Both the position numbers and the translations under genes were made by a program. Shown one piece after another: positions 11,019 through 21,330 of a stretch of 64,000 bases of DNA. Source of the stretch: Nilaparvata lugens (lineage: Eukaryota > Arthropoda > Insecta > Hemiptera > Delphacidae); NCBI RefSeq assembly GCF_014356525.2, contig NC_052504.1, forward strand, positions 61,243,637 to 61,307,636. The letters are read 5' to 3'. The notes below the pieces were generated by a model that saw only the letters and a list, made by a program, of their open reading frames with translations, did not search any database and was not told the origin of the DNA. Positions within the stretch are counted from its first letter, which is position 1, and every line of letters starts with the position of its first letter.

Positions 11019-13421
11019 AATTTGTTTTTCAGTAATTTAACCAATGCTTTCGACAATTTATTGATGAACATGGAAATCAGGTTTATTTGTGCAGGTGACT
11101 TTAATATTGATTTTATGTTGGACTCCCCTCATCGTACGGCTTTCCTCTGCATAATGAAGCAATTTGATTTAATTTATAATGTAAAGGTTCCTACTAGAAT
11201 AACTACTCATAGTAGTACAGCAATCGACAACATAATTACTAGTGATACATTAACAAAGATAAATGTGGAAGTTATAAATTCATGGCTTTCCGACCATACC
11301 GCTCAGTGTATTGAATTGTCATTGGGGAAACGTTCCCGCGAAGCAGGAGTTTCAGACAGTGCAACTGTTACTTTTCGGAATTGCAGTAAGGATAATATAA
11401 ACAGTTTGGAGGCATATTTGGCAGGTGTGGACTGGAATTCATATTTCAATTTCAATTTGGGAGATACAAATAAAAATTATGAGGTTTTTCATGATATTTT
11501 CCTTTACTTATATAATATGCATTGTCCCTTAGTAACCAAAACTTTATCTAAGACTAAAAAGATGAAACAAAACTGGATGACAAAAGAAATTCAAACAATA
11601 AGAATTTTACTTAAAATCGCAACAAGTAGGGCACACTCAGTGGCTGACTTCGACACTTCACTTATAAACAAAGTTGAGAAACACTATGACCAATTAGTAA
11701 TTGATGCAAAGAAAGATTTCTATGGTAACAAAATAAAGAATGCAACAAACAAATCTAAATCCAGCTGGAAGTTAATCAATCAATTTAGAGGGAGAAGTTC
11801 CAATAGAAAAATTGAGAAAATAACTCTCAATATTGAAGATGTACTTATCACTGACCATCAAGAAATCGCTTTTGAATTTAATAATTTTTTTGCATCCGTT
11901 GCTGAAAGAGTTGGTACTGTCTTGAATGAGTCTCATGGGAACCCAGGTGAAGAATTCGAAATCAATAGCTCTGAGACATCATCAAATAAATTTGTTCTAT
12001 ATCCCACAAATGAAGATGAAATATTGGAAATAATTAAGAATCTCAAGTCGAAATGTAGTGTAGGTTATGATGATGTCTCTGTTAAGGTTCTGAAGCAGTG
12101 CAGGAGAGCAATAGTTCATCCACTGGTTTGTATGATTAACTCTATGTTTGAATGTGGAATTTTTCCAGATCTTTTAAAAATAGCGAGTTCTTCCACTATT
12201 ATATCTCTACATCAACATGGTTTTGTAAAACATAAGTCGACCAGTACCGCACTTATAGAATTTTTCGAAGGTGTGATACATGAGTTAGAAGGAGGTAACT
12301 ACACAACAGGTGTCATGCTTGATCTTTCCAAAGCTTTTGACTGCATGAACCACAAGATACTTTTGAAAAAGTTGATTGGTCTAGGGATAAGCGGTACAGA
12401 AAATAAACTGGTAGAGTCATACCTAACTGATCGCTATCAGTATGTTTCCATCCCTAGTGATAAAGAATTAGTGACATCAAATCTAGTTAAAATCACATCA
12501 GGAGTGCCTCAAGGTTCTATCTTGGGACCTCTCCTTTTCATTCTGTATATAAATGATATTTCCTTAGCAGTTCCACAAAATAAACTCACATTATACGCAG
12601 ATGACACCTCCTTAATTTTTTCCGATTTTAGTTTAGAGGAACTCGAGAAAAAATGTAATCTATTATCAAACAGTTTAGTTCAATATTTCAATTCACTTTC
12701 CCTCTCAGTAAACTCAAGAAAAAGTCGACTAATAAATTTCAGCCTCAGACATAGCCATATAGAGCCCAAGCTATACATCGGCTGTGATCCTGTTGAAAAT
12801 ACAGATTCTGTTAATATACTCGGTCTAGAGATAGATTCAAAATTTGCATGGGATTCGCATGTCGAAAAATTAATAAATAGATTAAGCAAAGGCTTATTTG
12901 TATTAAGAAATATGGTGAAATTAGTACCTTTATCCGTTTCAAGAATGGTTTATTTTGCCTTATTTGTTTCCCATGCAGCGTATGGTATTGAATTGTGGGG
13001 TGGGTGTCCAAATATTCACTTCCAAAGGGTATTCAAGCTTCAAAAAAGAGCAATCCGCTACCTGGCTGGTCTTGGGTTTAATGATTCGTGTAGAGAGGCT
13101 TTTGTGGACTTGAATATACTTACGCTACCATCAATTTATATCTTCAAACTGTTAATTTTTACTCATAAGCATTTATCTGATCTAAATACAATTGCTGATA
13201 TCCACACTTATAACACCAGAGGGAGGAATAAACTGTCTTTGAGACAACACCGACTGCAGCTGTACGAGAAAATGCCCTCTTATATTGGAGCTAAGTTGTT
13301 CAACAACTTACCTACCGAGCTGCAGTCCTTGCCTGATATAAAAGTTTTCAAGAGTAAAGTGTATAAATTCCTGGTTTCACAAGCCTACTACAGTGTGAAG
13401 GATTTTAGTGATAAAAGGTAG
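11019..13421 (+). pseudogene. Element C ORF2, endonuclease C terminus and reverse transcriptase
   Basis: Starts in the endonuclease: CAGDFNIDF (GDFN block), TAIDNIIT, WLSDHTAQ (the SDH catalytic block). After a linker come the RT blocks: SVGYDDVSVKVLK, VMLDLSKAFDCMNHKIL (motif A, near 12310-12350), SGVPQGSILGPLLFILYIND (motif B) and YADDTSLIF (YADD at 12594-12605), then NILGLEIDSKFAW. The tail YFALFVSHAAYGIELWGG, LQKRAIRYLAG and FNNLPTELQSLPDI is of Jockey/CR1 type. Between FPDLLKIAS and QHGFVKHKST about 42 residues are missing relative to element D, including the NYRPISL block. That is an in-frame internal deletion that should abolish polymerase activity. Confidence 0.9.
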
Positions 13422-13549
13422 CATAGTTTGTAGGTAGGCCTACTCTAGTCTTCCATGTGTGTTTTTTTAATGTGTACTTATTATTTTTACTTATTAAGAC
13501 CTGACGTTATTCATCTGTATATTATAAAGTGTACTGTGTTGAATAAAAA

Positions 13550-13555
13550 TATTAT

Positions 13556-13592
<37 letters not shown>
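13550..13592 (+). repeat. (TTATC)n 3' tail of element C merging with the target site
   Basis: About seven 5-bp units follow GAATAAAAATATTATCC. The last unit runs directly into ATCTCATCATAAC, which is element A coding sequence. Because the target duplication (TATCT) is itself one tail unit, the exact 3' junction is ambiguous within a unit. Confidence 0.85.
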
Positions 13593-13593
<1 letters not shown>

Positions 13594-13905
13594 TCTCATC
13601 ATAACTAATTATCCTATCAAGCGCATCACTATTGATAAGTGGTTCAGCATACATTATTGGTCCACTTGATCTTTCAGGTGTGTATAACCGTTTAAAATGA
13701 TATATCCACTCATTTGCACTAATATTAGGATTTTTTTTGACCGAATTCCTTTCAGTTTGCGTACTATCTCCCAAAACATTTTAGAATCTTTAACAGTAGC
13801 AAGTTTATTTTTTAAATCTTCCCAGTAATATTCCTTTTTAGTTTTACATGAAGCCTTATATTCTTTTGTTAATAATTTCTTTTGAAAAATGATCTTTCTG
13901 GGGAG
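13588..13905 (-). pseudogene. Element A, linker between endonuclease and RT (5'-most remnant)
   Basis: The minus strand from about 13890 reads KLLTKEYKASCKTKKEYYWED, then TVKDSKMFWEIVRKLKG. After a frameshift near the A-run at 13730-13740 it reads ISANEWIYHFKRLY...LDRIISYDEID. It aligns with element E (VVKEYKLLCKSK..., VKDSSDLWALIKKFK, VSAEDWVEHFRRVF). The upstream endonuclease is absent, so A was truncated here or the boundary has been rearranged. Confidence 0.75.
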
Positions 13906-14150
13906 AGCTCCATGCTTGAGTCAAAAGACAACAAAAATTAATCTTTATTGTATCGATGCAACGCTGAGAATAATTGTCAGTCATTGGATTTGAACAAGAA
14001 GAATTGAATTAATAAGATTTTTCTAAAGTTATGTATGATGTGTGCTAGAACCGATGATTTTTCTCTTTCAAACAATAAACAACATTCATACATTAGGACT
14101 CTGCTACATTTTCAGTATTTTCAATGTATTGATCCATTTAATAATTTCAG

Positions 14151-14264
14151 TGAATGTAAAAAGATCATGCGCCTTGATCTGCTACTTCCTGTACTCCTAC
14201 AGTTTATCATAATATCATCCGTTGACAATGTTGTATGCAAGAGAGAAATAGGATCTCAGGTCCA
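14151..14264 (+). CDS. Candidate first coding exon of a secreted protein
   Basis: A splice-acceptor-like TTTAATAATTTCAG ends at 14150 and a strong donor CCA|GTGAGTG starts at 14265. Between them ATG 14167 opens MRLDLLLPVLLQFIIISS, a basic-then-hydrophobic signal peptide, followed by VDNVVCKREIGSQV with a possible dibasic site (KR). The coding part is 98 nt, leaving phase 2. No downstream exon that continues it convincingly was found, and the peptide resembles no family I know. It could equally be a chance ORF, which starts further upstream at 14035. Confidence 0.3.
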
Positions 14265-14334
14265 GTGAGTGTGAAACTCTGAACTACATGAAATTGATGA
14301 AAGCTTCTCTGCCATGAGAATAGAATGTTTCGCG

Positions 14335-14510
14335 TTTATTCGGTAAGGCAGAGGGACGAGTCCAAGTGAAGTTGCCTCTCCTCTTGGAGGAGAACTTTAG
14401 TCACTCTCGGGGAAACCTCACTCGCATACTCGCAAGCAGGACAGCACAGGGTATTAACTTGTCTTCGAAGGGACCGACGGCTGTCGTGCAACTTATGAGC
14501 AACTGCTAGA
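14335..14510. other. GC-richer island of unknown nature
   Basis: The base composition is clearly higher in G+C than its surroundings. One plus-strand frame is open for about 66 codons (through KLPLLLEENFSHS) to a TAG near 14509, but no motif or start codon supports it. It could be an exon, a promoter-proximal segment or a repeat fragment. Nothing further was seen between 13906 and 14150 or between 14511 and 15012. Confidence 0.25.
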
Positions 14511-15012
14511 CATTTTTCTTCAAGTCTGTTCCAGTGAGTCCCTCCCTAAAAGCTGGCTTAGCAAATTCAACGGTAGAACTTCATCTTGTACATAAAACAT
14601 GTGTGAGCTCTATAGATGTATATTGTTCAAAAACTTGTGCTCTCTGTACTGTGTACATTATAATGTTCAAGTGAATGAGGTGACACTATGATCCACTATT
14701 CTACAGGACTGAGGAGTGACGCTGTATTCTAAAGATCTTTAGTATAATTCAGCCAAGGATGGCCACATTATTATATGAAAGGTATATATACATGGAAACG
14801 CCATGTATACACTTTACATGGAAAGCGTATCTGCATCCTATTGCAATAACATCTCAATCAATAGTTTCTATGAATCAATTTGATGAATACTTCTAATATC
14901 ACTCATTCAATCACATTTAGATCTTTGGAATAGCTATGAGGGAATACATTTTGATTCTAAATATCATGGATAATATCATTGTCTACAGTAATCTGAATTC
15001 ATATTCCTAGCG

Positions 15013-15862
<850 letters not shown>

Positions 15863-17905
15863 TAATATGTTCTATCACTGTAATATTCATGACATCAGCA
15901 GCTTTATCAGCTTATCGCTAATTAGTGGAAACTTATTCTAAATTGAATCTTATACAGTAGTTAATGGCTGATCGTAACAAAGCCTAGAAACTATATAATT
16001 TCTTTCTCCAGTAGCATTTGAACTTGCAAACAAAGATGTATGAGGGAATTCAATTATCTTATCATGCATGCGTTCTCTAACATAGCGGCAGGGTAATTAA
16101 ATCCAATGATTTCTGTCAACAAACAAATTTCATTAATTAATTCCCGTGAATGACGTAAGTTTGGCAGGTTATCGTGTTGGCTTCCAGCCCAAATTGAATA
16201 CTATACTGTACTGAATGCTTTATTCATCCTATTCTGCAGTTGCCAGATAGTCAAGTGCATCTGTGAGGCATGTTCGTAATCCATGTAATGGACTAGGCAC
16301 TTTGTCGCAAGCTATGTAAAATCTCACATGAAAAGAGAATTGAATGAATTATTCAATAATTAAGAGAAAAACCAACAAATGGATGGAACTTCTTGTTCTC
16401 TCACAATGGCGTTCCATGTCTCCGTTTGAGTGATTAGATTCAATGCTCCATGTGACACTCACTTGTTTTTTAAATAAGCATTGGAAAAAAGAGCTTGTGT
16501 AACTGACTCGACTCTCCTCTTATATTCGATTGATTGCACAAACTATCACTGAGCTGGATTTCCATCAGAGTTGATACTGCATTCTATTCAATGGAAACCG
16601 ATTTACCACTCAACTCTCAGCTTTCATAAAAATCAAACTCCAGTGTGAGCAAGTGAGAGCGGAAATCAGCAATTAAATAGTATGAAAACAACATAAGACA
16701 TTCTCATTTATAGAATGTTTTCATGATTCAACCGATGATAAGTCGTATCAGGGAAAAATCTTAATTTAGCTAAAAAATAATATTTCTTTATTATTTAAAG
16801 TAAATTGAACCAAAAAATGGTAAGGGATTAATGATATTCCATTATGCATATTGACATTGCAGTTGAGTAAGACTTTATTAAACTTTATACACTTATTTAC
16901 ATTGGACATTTTTATACAATAACAAAACATTTATAATCATATCACATCAATATCGGGTTTTAAAAATATAATAAGACAATATTCAAGAAACATCACAGAA
17001 ATCTTGCTAACATGCTAAGAGAGGGTCTATACTCTATACTAATACTCTAATAAATATTTTCTCACGATCAATATTAAATTTCATATTTAGACGTTGGAAT
17101 ACTGATAAAGTTTTACATTTAACTTTGTTTGAAACTTTTTCATAATACCATTATAGAATAGTTTCTCCATAATAATACTTGAAAAATGTAGATCTGATCA
17201 TGTTTTCAAATAGTCATGATCAATCAACTAGCCTATCTGAGTTACATAAGATGCATTTGAAACTATAATAATGAGTAGTAACGGTTGGAAGGAGACTTGT
17301 AATATCTTCTCTTGTCTCACGAGAAACCTCCTAAAATATATGTATATGAACGAGATCAGAGTTGAAGCAGTAATGTGCTTATAATAATTTGATGCTTTAT
17401 TCACAAGAGAGAAATAAACTGTTAGATATGAGTGATTTCAGAAAGTACAATGACCAAGTAATTTGAGCAATTACTGTAACACTATAATCAAAATATTTCT
17501 CACATACAAGCGTGCAGTTCCCTGTATTACATTTCATCCTGTTATTTACATTTCAGTATAGTACTGAGTGGAAAAATATGATGATAATTATCAATCTATA
17601 ATTCTTCGAGCTCAATTTATTTTACAGAGAATAAGCCCATTAAAAGCTAGGGATTATCGTTGAATGGATGACTAGTAATTGAAGTATTGATATTATAAGT
17701 AAAGCTATCAGTGATCTCAATGGTATTCGAACAATACAACATCACAGTAACGTTGAACACAATTCTTCAAAACATACAAAATAAAACTGTTCATGACACT
17801 ACGCATAAAAGAAAATACGAACACATTCATCAATATGAGGCAACTTATGGAGCAACATGTTCAAGATCAATGAGGATAGCAAGTATTGAATAACGCGATA
17901 AAGAT
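15863..17905. other. AT-rich non-coding DNA
   Basis: No gene, RNA or element end recognised. Reading frames are all short. Confidence 0.45.
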
Positions 17906-18078
17906 TTTACACCAAAGTTATTAACAGAATGTTAATAACTTAATCCTTATAGATTCTATTAGATTGAACGGAATTTGACAAACACATATGTTCATCATGT
18001 GTATGATAAATTATGTTCAATCCAATAGAATCTATAAGGATTAAGTTATTAACATTTTGTTGATAACTTTGGTGTAAA
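17906..18078. mobile_element. MITE-like element with about 64-bp terminal inverted repeats
   Basis: The left arm (17906-17969) begins TTTACACCAAAGTTATTAAC and the right arm (18015-18078) is its near-perfect reverse complement, ending TTGGTGTAAA. The arms also share CTTAATCCTTATAGATTC. The loop is about 45 bp. Outside the arms the right flank continues ACGCAGC and the left is diverged, so the termini may reach a few bases further out. There is no coding content. The shape is that of a foldback MITE; the superfamily cannot be assigned because no target duplication is clear. Confidence 0.75.
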
Positions 18079-20224
18079 CGCAGCTTTAGTTAGTCAATAT
18101 GCGATATGGAGTTTGTTATTTATTTGCTATAAATCATCAGCCACTGCTATACATACAGCAATATTATTTGGAGCTAGTTTCAAATCGTGAAACTTATAGT
18201 TTTATGAGTGCGATATTTTCGGCGATCAGCACTTCAAAGGAACTCACATATGAAGACGAAAAAAAACGTGTGTTCAGGAGCATCAATATAGTTGGGAAAG
18301 TTATTCCAGACTTCTAGTCTAAAATTTTCTGAACATCTATTTCTCATCATATTGGGAACTCCCCTGTGACTAGCACATGACGCTGTAAATCCCTATTAAT
18401 TTCAACTTTGAAACGTGATTACCAAAGTCCTCATATACAGTGAATTCAACAGCAAGCTCAACTTTGCAATCACATTCGATACTTGAAATTGATTGAGTTA
18501 GTGAACGACGGCATCACTGCACTTCTGGTTCTTTATTTCAAAAAAAGAGTACATTAATTTAGAAAAAAATCACTGTATTGCTGTAGTCAAGTCAATGAGT
18601 TCTATATCTTCTTCTAAGATGAAAGTCCCTAGAAGCTTCCAGATAGCTTGTGACAATTAGCCTTTCGTATCATTGTGTCTAGTTTCAAATTATTTCAACA
18701 GTTATATTCCACGTCTTCAACATAAAGTTATTCAATTTCAGCAGCACATGAGCTTGAACTTGTTTCGATTCAAGTAGAATGCAAAACCGATAAATAACTC
18801 ATGATATTCATTTATTGAGTTTGAAAAGATGTCTCATTATGTTCGATATCGAAAAAATTAGAAAACGTCTGATGGAGAATAATTTTAATCATAGATGTTT
18901 CTCAAACAATTGTCATCATTTCTCTCGTTACAATGAGAATGGAGTGAACAGTTATTTCATATAGTTACTATTGAAATGAAATCTCCATGAAAAATCATAT
19001 GCACTTACGTTTCATATTGGTTGAATATGGAAGGTGGAAGTTGAAGTAGAAATTGCATTTTAGAGCAATATGGATTTTCCCTTTAACTTTCTGATCTAGT
19101 ACATCCAGAAATGAGGAATGAAAAGAAAGTACAAACAATTGTTACGAATTTATGAAGCATACTATCATATTTTATACTACCGACACTGAATAATGATTCA
19201 ATAAACAGTATACGAATTACATGTACTTGATAATAAGACTAGGTCACACAACCTTGTTACAAATCACAGATAATTTAATACTTCTCCAACAAGAATAAAT
19301 ATATTTTGGCTCTCAACTATTTCTATCTTTCTTATTCTCACGAATACTCCCAACATCAACTGATTTCAGATGATATACTTCCCTTTGGAATCATATTCTA
19401 GAAAGTATATTGTTTAATGAGCATAAAACAAGTCATTAGTTTACAAGTTAAGAAATCTTTCAGAATGAAAATTTCAATAATTATCTAAATGAGAATTACA
19501 AATTAACATGCAAAATTACATTTTTAATTAGTTTTCTGATAGATGAGAGACTTTTCAGAATAAAAATTTCAATCATCTTGAAAAAAAAAACAAATTAACA
19601 TGTAACATTTGTTTATACAATTGGTACCTAAATAGTTGCTGTTCCGATAAATGATAATCACAAGGATACAGTTATGGAAATTCAAAACAAGAAACAAAAG
19701 CATGTCTTATGAGACTATTCATAAAAACACTAACGTTTAAGTGCTATACTAAGTTTGATTGTGAGTGATTACATTATACATAAGAATGAATCCATTTCAC
19801 TCTATTAAATTCCATCAATTTAACCCACATGGTTTCAATCATCAATTCGAATCAGCTCGCATAATAGTGACTCTCTATTTTACAAATAAGTGGTAGGGAA
19901 GATTTGAGTTGTTACAGACGGAAATATCGATAATATTATTGATGATTGAATGTTCCATAGGAGTTTTATGTTACTCATAGTGGGATGAGGCAATGTTTTT
20001 CCAATACAATGACTTTGGAGAAATCAGTTATTGATATTGTGTTTATCACTTCCTCCTGCAGACTACAACATTTTTTTGAATGTTATTATCATGTTGTATA
20101 TCCAGGTTAGAAATTCATGCATCGTCTACTTGTAAGGTTGTTGTACCTACAAAGGAGTGGTGTAGCAAAGTATCAGGCTATTGATAAGTTATTCGCTGTC
20201 ACACTCAATGCATGATGGGCACCG
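18079..20224. other. Non-coding DNA downstream of the receptor gene
   Basis: Probably the 3' UTR and downstream intergenic sequence of the minus-strand receptor gene. No close AATAAA on the minus strand was identified just past its stop codon. No other gene was seen. Confidence 0.4.
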
Positions 20225-21313
20225 TCAGGTTCTTTCAGCGTTGGATATGGTGTAGTGACTTGTGGAAATGGAATTGTGTCGTCTGTAGGTGGAACTGTAC
20301 ATGTTCATGCGTGACATGTCCTGTTGACTGGGGTGGTACAGACAGCAGAACAGATATTGGTTAAAGTATCTGCGAAATACTTTGCTCACACAGTACAGAG
20401 CAATTGGATTGACACATGAGTTGATGTAACTCAAACAGAAGCCTATAATACGTAAGGTATGCCAGTACTCATCGTAATCTTCTTGAGCTTCAGGGTCGAA
20501 GTGGAACCATAGCATGAAAATGTGGATAGGCAGGAAACATATTACAAATATAATGACAAAGGCAAGAACCATTTTGGCCACTTTCTTACGTGCTTTGATT
20601 TGATTCGATTGCTGACCTTGTTGTTCACCAGGCATATTTTGTGTACTGATAACGAGAAATCTGGCCATGAGGATGTAGAAGAAGCCGATAATGCAAAGTG
20701 GAATCAAGTAGTAGATGAGAAATCTGGTCATTACGATGAATTTTGAGTAGGATTTCCCATATTCTTCAGGAAAAGGTGTGCAGTATACGATGACCTTGTC
20801 TTTTGAGACGATTTCATGTTGAATGGTGCTGTTGATGACAGCAGGCAGTGCCAACAAGCAGGAAACAATCCAGATGAAAATTGCGGTTGCGATTGTGAAA
20901 GGCTTCGATGAAACATGTCTCCGTAGTGGTTTGACAATAGCAAAGTACCTTTCTGCACTGAGCACGGTCAGCGTGAAGACTGACACGCCGATCGACACAT
21001 CCTTCGCCATTTCTGACAGCTTGCAGATGGCCTCACCCCATGGCCATGACTCCACCGTGTACAGAGTCGACGTGAAGGGTACGCAGCTGACGATAACTAG
21101 CAAATCACCAAGTGCTAGACTGAAGATGTAAGTATTTGGCACATTTCTCATTGCGCGATTACGCGCAAAAATTAGAATAAGTGTGCCGTTGCCCAATACT
21201 CCGACAAAGAAAATGACCGCGAAGATGACAGGGACTATGTAGGTTTCTGGTCGCTGTGAGTAAGAAACGTAGTAGCTGCTGTTATCCATCAGGCCAAGCG
21301 TGTCGTTCTCCAT
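20225..21313 (-). CDS. Insect CCHamide / bombesin-like neuropeptide receptor (class A GPCR)
   Basis: 362 aa, complete in one exon: plasma-membrane G-protein-coupled receptor for a neuropeptide. TM1 carries GVLGNGTLILIF. TM2 is preceded by RNVPNTYIFSLALGDLLVI. TM3 carries KDVSIGVSVFTLTVLSAERYF with the DRY-type ERY. TM4 carries IWIVSCLLALPAV, TM6 FVICFLPIHIF, and TM7 SYINSCVNPIALY (NPxxxY as in bombesin receptors). Cysteines before TM3 (ICKLSE) and in loop 2 (VYCTPF) can form the conserved disulfide. N-glycosylation sites are NSS (N terminus) and NST (loop 2), and the CC in the tail is a palmitoylation candidate. The RNVPNTYI and KDVSIGVSVF stretches point to insect CCHamide receptors; subtype 1 versus 2 is not decided. 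The start is the ATG at 21313, because a splice acceptor abuts it; the 17 codons further upstream would be intron. Confidence 0.88.
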   Translation of the reverse strand: MENDTLGLMDNSSYYVSYSQRPETYIVPVIFAVIFFVGVLGNGTLILIFARNRAMRNVPNTYIFSLALGDLLVIVSCVPFTSTLYTVESWPWGEAICKLSEMAKDVSIGVSVFTLTVLSAERYFAIVKPLRRHVSSKPFTIATAIFIWIVSCLLALPAVINSTIQHEIVSKDKVIVYCTPFPEEYGKSYSKFIVMTRFLIYYLIPLCIIGFFYILMARFLVISTQNMPGEQQGQQSNQIKARKKVAKMVLAFVIIFVICFLPIHIFMLWFHFDPEAQEDYDEYWHTLRIIGFCLSYINSCVNPIALYCVSKVFRRYFNQYLFCCLYHPSQQDMSRMNMYSSTYRRHNSISTSHYTISNAERT

Positions 21314-21330
21314 CTGAAAAATAATACAAA
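21314..21330 (-). other. Splice acceptor immediately before the receptor ATG
   Basis: On the minus strand a pyrimidine-rich TATTATTTTTCAG ends exactly at the base before the ATG. The 5' UTR therefore lies in one or more exons further right (higher coordinates). This is the reason for choosing 21313 rather than the longer open frame starting at 21364. Confidence 0.65.

Larger units (their letters stand above)
8589..13587 (+). mobile_element. Element C: near full-length LINE with Ulp1 protease and SGNH-esterase ORF1
   Basis: A 5.0-kb plus-strand unit inserted in element A. TATCT flanks it on both sides (8584-8588 and 13588-13592), consistent with a 5-bp target duplication. Layout: about 45-bp 5' leader; ORF1 frame from ATG 8634 to TAG 10559, with in-frame stops at 8787 and 9783; overlapping ORF2 frame from 10538 to 13421 encoding an APE-type endonuclease and an RT; about 130-bp 3' UTR with GAATAAAAA; and a (TTATC)n tail. 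The RT and esterase resemble the CR1/Jockey group. A Ulp1-type protease in ORF1 is not part of the textbook description of that group. One RT deletion, one frameshift and two stops make this copy dead. Confidence 0.85.
5284..13905 (-). mobile_element. Element A: non-LTR retrotransposon split by two later insertions
   Basis: Three minus-strand blocks (13905 to 13588, 8588 to 8316, 6898 to 5284) line up end to end with the relative at 51.8-54.1 kb (element E). In order they hold a linker with KEYKxxCK, the RT start NGKAPGED, and the RT core with C-terminal domain. The gaps are filled by plus-strand elements C and B. Removing C joins ...DEID to ISLKRLKNG; removing B joins ...ILLER to LEDW. Both restore the reading frame. 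A is 5'-truncated near 13905: no endonuclease or ORF1 is seen. The clade within APE-type LINEs is uncertain. Confidence 0.85.

Noticed and set aside
20522..21131. Plus-strand ORFs of 74 and 102 codons and a minus ORF of 75 codons
   Set aside because: Shadows of the receptor coding exon in other frames.
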